Source of the DNA: Rathayibacter sp. VKM Ac-2760
GTDB lineage: Bacteria; Actinomycetota; Actinomycetes; Actinomycetales; Microbacteriaceae
DNA length: 64,000 bases
NCBI RefSeq assembly: GCF_009834185.1
Contig: NZ_CP047173.1
Location: forward strand, 1,736,001-1,800,000
Direction of reading: 5' to 3'
This document shows positions 59,872 through 64,000 of this stretch, one piece after another (the first letter of the stretch is position 1; every line of letters begins with the position of its first letter). Under the pieces are notes generated by a model. That model searched no databases and was not told the origin of the DNA. It was given only the letters and a program-made list of their open reading frames with translations. The translations under genes and the position numbers were made by a program.

Positions 59872-62800
59872 ATGGCTCCCGTTCAGCCCTCGCCCCGCGT
59901 CCCCGCCGTGCCGTTCCTCGGCACCCCGTCCGCGCAGGGGATGTACGACCCGGCGGCCGAGAAGGACGCCTGCGGTCTCGCCATGGTCGCCACCATGCGC
60001 GGGACGGCCGGGCACGACATCATCGACGCCGCGCTCAACGCGCTGCGCAACCTCGAGCACCGCGGCGCGGTCGGCTCCGACGCCGGCACCGGTGACGGCG
60101 CGGGGATCATCACCCAGATCCCCGACGACTTCCTGCGCGCCGTCGCGGCCGTAGAGCTGCCCCCCGTCGGGCAATACGCGGTCGGCAACGCCTTCCTGCC
60201 CGTCGACGTCTTCGAGCGCGAGCGCGTCAAGTCGACGATCGCCGAGATGGCCCGCGAGGAGAACCTGACCGTCCTCGGCTGGCGCTCCATCCCGGTGCAG
60301 CCCGACGAGATCGGCACGCTCGCCCGCGCCGCGATGCCGGCGATCGAGCAGCTCTACGTCGCGAGCGAGCTCACGGACGCCGAGGGCGTGCCGCTCGCGG
60401 GCCTGCGCCTGGACCGCCTCACCTTCCGCCTGCGCAAGCGCGTCGAGCGCGAGCTCGAGGTGTACTTCATGTCGCTGTCGAGCCGCACGCTCGTCTACAA
60501 GGGCATGGTCACCACGCTCCAGCTCGAGCCGTTCTACCCCGACCTCTCGGACGAGCGCTTCACCTCGAAGCTCGCTCTGGTGCACTCGCGCTACTCGACC
60601 AACACCTTCCCGTCCTGGCCCCTCGCGCAGCCGTTCCGGATGATCGCGCACAACGGCGAGATCAACACGGTGCAGGGCAACCGCAACTGGATGCGCGCGC
60701 GCCAGTCGCAGCTGAGGAGCGCCGAGCTCGGCGACCTCTCGCCGCTGTTCCCGATCGTCTCGACCGGCCGCAGCGACTCCGCCTCGTTCGACGAGACCGT
60801 CGAGCTGCTCACGCTGGCCGGCCGCTCGCTGCCGCACGCGATCATGATGATGGTGCCGGAGGCGTGGGAGAACCAGGCCGCCGCGATCGACCAGAAGCGC
60901 CGCGCCTTCTACGAGTACCACTCGATGCTCATGGAGCCGTGGGACGGCCCGGCCGCGATCGTGTTCACCGACGGCGACCTCGTCGGCGCCACGCTCGACC
61001 GCAACGGTCTGCGCCCCGGCCGCTACGTCGTCACCGACGACGGTCTCGTCGTGCTCGCCAGCGAGATCGGCGTGCTCGACATCGACCCCGCGAAGATCGT
61101 CCGCAAGGGCCGGCTCCAGCCGGGCCGGATGTTCCTGGTCGACACCGAGCAGGGCCGCATCGTCGAGGACGAGGAGATCAAGGCGCAGCTCGCCGACTCC
61201 GGTCCCTTCGACGAGTGGCTCGACAAGGGCCGGATCAACCTCAAGGACCTGCCCGAGCGCGAGCACATCGTGCACACGCCCGCGTCGGTCAACCGCCGCC
61301 AGCGCACCTTCGGCTACACGGAGGAGGAGGTGCGACTGCTCCTGCTGCCGATGGCGAAGGCCGGTGCCGAGCCGCTCGGCGCGATGGGCTCCGACACCCC
61401 GGTCGCGGTGCTCTCCAAGCGCCCGCGCCTGCTCTTCGACTACTTCACCCAGGCCTTCGCGCAGGTGACCAATCCGCCGCTCGACTCCATCCGCGAGGAG
61501 GTCGTCACCTCGCTGCGCCTCGGTCTCGGCCCGGAGCGCAACCTGCTCTCGGCCGGCGCCGAGCACGCCCGCCAGGTCGTCCTCGACTTCCCGGTGATCG
61601 ACAACGACGAGCTCGCCAAGATCCAGCACATCGCGCCGCGCCCGCTCAGCCACATCACCACGACGATCCGCGGCCTCTACCGCGTCGACGCCGGCCCGCG
61701 CGCGATGCAGGACCGCCTCGACGCGATGTGCGCCGAGGCCGACGAGGCGATCGCCGCCGGAGCGCAGTTCCTCGTGCTCTCGGACCGCGACTCCACCAAG
61801 GACCTCGCCCCGATCCCCTCGCTGCTGATGCTCGCCGCCGTGCACCACCACCTGATCCGCACCGAGAACCGGATGCGCGTCGGGCTGGTCGTCGAGGCCG
61901 GCGACGTCCGCGAGGTGCACCACGTCGCGACGCTGATCGGCTACGGCGCCTCCGCGGTGAACCCGTACCTCGCGATGGAGACCTGCGAGCAGCTGGTGCG
62001 CAGCGGCATGATCTCGGACCTCTCGCCCGAGAAGGCCGTCAAGAACGTGATCAAGGCGCTCGGCAAGGGCGTGCTGAAGATCATGTCCAAGATGGGCATC
62101 TCGACCGTGTCGAGCTACGCCGGCGCGCAGACCTTCGAGGCCGTCGGCCTCAGCCAGGTCTTCGTCGACCAGTACTTCACCGGCACCGCCTCCAAGCTCG
62201 GCGGCATCGGGATCGACGTCGTCGCCGAGGAGAACGCCGCGCGCCACCGCGCCGCGTACCCCGAGGACGGCGCGGTCGTCGCGCACGAGCGCCTCGCGGT
62301 CGGCGGCGAGTACCAGTGGCGCCGTGACGGCGCGCCGCACCTCTTCAACCCGGACACCGTCTTCCGGCTGCAGCACTCCACGCGCAACCGCCGCTACGAC
62401 GTCTTCCGCGAGTACACCAAGATGGTCGACGACCAGGCGCTCTCGCTGATGACCCTCCGCGGCATGTTCACCCTCGACACGGAGGGGCGCACGCCCGTCC
62501 CGATCGACGAGGTCGAGTCGGTCGAGTCGATCGTCAAGCGCTTCTCCACCGGGGCGATGAGCTACGGCTCGATCTCGCCGGAGGCGCACGAGACGCTCGC
62601 CATCGCGATGAACCGCCTCGGCGCCAAGTCGAACACCGGCGAGGGCGGCGAGGACACCGAGCGACTGCTCGACCCCGAGCGCCGCTCCGCGATCAAGCAG
62701 GTCGCCTCGGGCCGCTTCGGCGTCACGAGCATGTACCTGACCCACGCCGACGACATCCAGATCAAGCTCGCCCAGGGCGCCAAGCCCGGCGAGGGCGGCC

Positions 62801-64000
62801 AGCTGCCGCCGACCAAGGTCTACCCGTGGATCGCGCGCACCCGGCACGCGACCGCCGGCGTCGGTCTGATCTCGCCGCCGCCGCACCACGACATCTACTC
62901 GATCGAGGACCTCAAGCAGCTGATCTTCGACCTCAAGCGGGCGAACCCGAAGGCGCGCATCCACGCGAAGCTCGTCAGCCAGTCGGGCATCGGCGCGGTC
63001 GCGGCCGGCACGGCCAAGGCCCTCGCCGACGTGATCCTCGTCTCGGGCCACGACGGCGGCACCGGCGCGAGCCCCGTCAACTCGCTCAAGCACGCCGGCA
63101 CCCCGTGGGAGCTCGGCCTCGCCGAGACCCAGCAGACGCTGATGCTCAACGGCATGCGCGACCGCGTCGTGGTGCAGGTCGACGGCCAGATGAAGACCGG
63201 CCGCGACGTCGTGATCGGCGCCCTGCTCGGCGCCGAGGAGTTCGGCTTCGCGACCGCGCCGCTGATCGTCGAGGGCTGCATCATGATGCGCGTCTGCCAC
63301 CTCGACACCTGCCCGGTGGGCGTCGCGACGCAGAACCCCGAGCTGCGCAAGCGCTTCAACGGCAAGCCGGAGTTCGTCGTCAACTTCTTCGAGTTCATCG
63401 CCCAGGAGGTGCGCGAGTACCTCGCGGCTCTCGGCTTCCGCACGATCGACGAGATCGTCGGCCACCGCGAGCTGCTCGACGTCAACCGCGCCATCGAGCA
63501 CTGGAAGGCGAGCGGGCTCGACCTGACGCCGATCCTGGTCGGCCCGGTCTTCCAGGCGGAGGAGCCGCGTCGCCACGGCCGCGCGCAGGAGCACGAGCTG
63601 GAGAAGCACTTCGACAACGAGCTGATCCGCCTCGCCGCGAACGTGCTCGACCACCGCGGCACCGTCGTGATCGACCGCGAGATCAAGAACACCGAGCGCG
63701 CCGTCGGCACGATGCTCGGCCACCAGGTGACCGTCCGCTACGGCGAGAACGGGCTGCCGGCCGACTCCATCACCGTGAACCTGCGCGGCTCGGCCGGGCA
63801 GTCGCTCGGCGCGTTCCTCCCCGCGGGCATCACGCTGCGGCTCGAGGGCGACTCGAACGACTACGTCGGCAAGGGCCTCTCCGGCGGCCAGATCGTGGTG
63901 CGGCCGGACCGCCGCAGCACCTTCGACGCGTCGACGAACGTCATCGCCGGCAACGTCATCGGCTACGGCGCGACCCAGGGCACGATGTTCATCCGCGGGA
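59872..64000 (+). CDS. gltB: Glutamate synthase large subunit, 3' end beyond window
   Basis: NADPH-GOGAT alpha subunit: glutamine plus 2-oxoglutarate to two glutamates. 1376 codons visible out of about 1520. ATG 59872 starts a 33-residue propeptide; the N-terminal nucleophile is Cys34 in [11 protein letters not shown]. Then the class II amidotransferase domain ([31 protein letters not shown]), central domain, FMN-binding synthase domain ([34 protein letters not shown]) and 3Fe-4S ligands in [15 protein letters not shown]. The reading frame is open to the last base. The 241-bp gap before it (59631-59871) holds a CCGCGG hairpin just after lgt and no other clear site. Confidence 0.97.
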   Translation, partial: MAPVQPSPRVPAVPFLGTPSAQGMYDPAAEKDACGLAMVATMRGTAGHDIIDAALNALRNLEHRGAVGSDAGTGDGAGIITQIPDDFLRAVAAVELPPVGQYAVGNAFLPVDVFERERVKSTIAEMAREENLTVLGWRSIPVQPDEIGTLARAAMPAIEQLYVASELTDAEGVPLAGLRLDRLTFRLRKRVERELEVYFMSLSSRTLVYKGMVTTLQLEPFYPDLSDERFTSKLALVHSRYSTNTFPSWPLAQPFRMIAHNGEINTVQGNRNWMRARQSQLRSAELGDLSPLFPIVSTGRSDSASFDETVELLTLAGRSLPHAIMMMVPEAWENQAAAIDQKRRAFYEYHSMLMEPWDGPAAIVFTDGDLVGATLDRNGLRPGRYVVTDDGLVVLASEIGVLDIDPAKIVRKGRLQPGRMFLVDTEQGRIVEDEEIKAQLADSGPFDEWLDKGRINLKDLPEREHIVHTPASVNRRQRTFGYTEEEVRLLLLPMAKAGAEPLGAMGSDTPVAVLSKRPRLLFDYFTQAFAQVTNPPLDSIREEVVTSLRLGLGPERNLLSAGAEHARQVVLDFPVIDNDELAKIQHIAPRPLSHITTTIRGLYRVDAGPRAMQDRLDAMCAEADEAIAAGAQFLVLSDRDSTKDLAPIPSLLMLAAVHHHLIRTENRMRVGLVVEAGDVREVHHVATLIGYGASAVNPYLAMETCEQLVRSGMISDLSPEKAVKNVIKALGKGVLKIMSKMGISTVSSYAGAQTFEAVGLSQVFVDQYFTGTASKLGGIGIDVVAEENAARHRAAYPEDGAVVAHERLAVGGEYQWRRDGAPHLFNPDTVFRLQHSTRNRRYDVFREYTKMVDDQALSLMTLRGMFTLDTEGRTPVPIDEVESVESIVKRFSTGAMSYGSISPEAHETLAIAMNRLGAKSNTGEGGEDTERLLDPERRSAIKQVASGRFGVTSMYLTHADDIQIKLAQGAKPGEGGQLPPTKVYPWIARTRHATAGVGLISPPPHHDIYSIEDLKQLIFDLKRANPKARIHAKLVSQSGIGAVAAGTAKALADVILVSGHDGGTGASPVNSLKHAGTPWELGLAETQQTLMLNGMRDRVVVQVDGQMKTGRDVVIGALLGAEEFGFATAPLIVEGCIMMRVCHLDTCPVGVATQNPELRKRFNGKPEFVVNFFEFIAQEVREYLAALGFRTIDEIVGHRELLDVNRAIEHWKASGLDLTPILVGPVFQAEEPRRHGRAQEHELEKHFDNELIRLAANVLDHRGTVVIDREIKNTERAVGTMLGHQVTVRYGENGLPADSITVNLRGSAGQSLGAFLPAGITLRLEGDSNDYVGKGLSGGQIVVRPDRRSTFDASTNVIAGNVIGYGATQGTMFIRG

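Noticed and set aside
59698..63723. Very long open frame on the strand opposite gltB (over 1300 codons)
   Set aside because: It mirrors the codon pattern of gltB, which has clear catalytic and iron-sulfur motifs; the antisense product is only Arg/Asp/Val/Leu repeats. Similar shadows lie opposite alaS, carB and metK.

Overview
The window is a very GC-rich, gene-dense stretch of an actinobacterial chromosome. Gene order, frequent GTG starts, TANNNT-type -10 hexamers with poor -35 boxes, an mIHF domain beside guanylate kinase, a HGxxPAAW-motif protein and an actinobacterial-type PriA all point to the family Microbacteriaceae. A Rathayibacter-like organism is my guess; the genus cannot be settled from the sequence alone. 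Almost everything is core housekeeping. I saw no phage, transposase, CRISPR array, rRNA or convincing tRNA.

Layout. 1-4.7 kb: end of thrS, a HIT-family protein, the vitamin B6 synthase pair pdxS-pdxT and an Fpg/Nei-type glycosylase. 4.7-7.1 kb: an accessory island on the minus strand with three paralogous small exported proteins, a decayed fourth copy and a dispersed hairpin repeat. 7.4-16.5 kb: yebC, ruvC-ruvA-ruvB, yajC-secD-secF, a rhodanese and the bifunctional (p)ppGpp enzyme. 16.6-19.8 kb (minus): an AbiEi-like protein, a DUF349 protein and a membrane-anchored cyclophilin. 20-32 kb: rarA, rpsD, two small membrane proteins, alaS, ruvX, mltG, then aroE-aroC-aroK-aroB. 32-44 kb: efp, nusB, then the pyrimidine operon pyrR-pyrB-pyrC-(PH-like protein)-carA-carB-pyrF running into gmk. 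44-52 kb: rpoZ, coaBC, metK, priA, fmt, rsmB, rpe. 52-59.6 kb: hisE, hisG, hisF, hisI, a Trp-associated membrane protein, the HGxxPAAW protein, trpC-trpB-trpA and lgt. The window ends inside gltB.

How genes work together. Most clusters are tightly coupled by 1-11 bp overlaps (ruvCAB, secDF, aroK-aroB, pyrR to pyrF, fmt-rsmB, hisF-hisI, trpB-trpA), so they form translationally coupled operons. The pyr operon starts with a leader RNA that looks like a PyrR-binding hairpin masking the pyrR ribosome binding site. Several genes (ruvA, rarA, aroC, hisE, possibly fpg) have a -10 hexamer exactly 6 nt before the start codon, as expected of leaderless mRNAs.

Most unusual. (1) A family of 92-bp tandem repeats in two non-coding arrays, after rpsD (about 22.4-22.7 kb) and between nusB and pyrR (about 33.55-34.2 kb), the second with a 184-bp higher-order pattern. 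(2) An mIHF-guanylate kinase fusion broken by one extra base in a run of five C. (3) The exported-paralog island with its remnant. (4) Dispersed hairpin repeats, one pair showing a compensatory base-pair change, and a 22-bp inverted repeat before hisE. (5) trpE and aroQ are missing from places where related actinobacteria often carry them.
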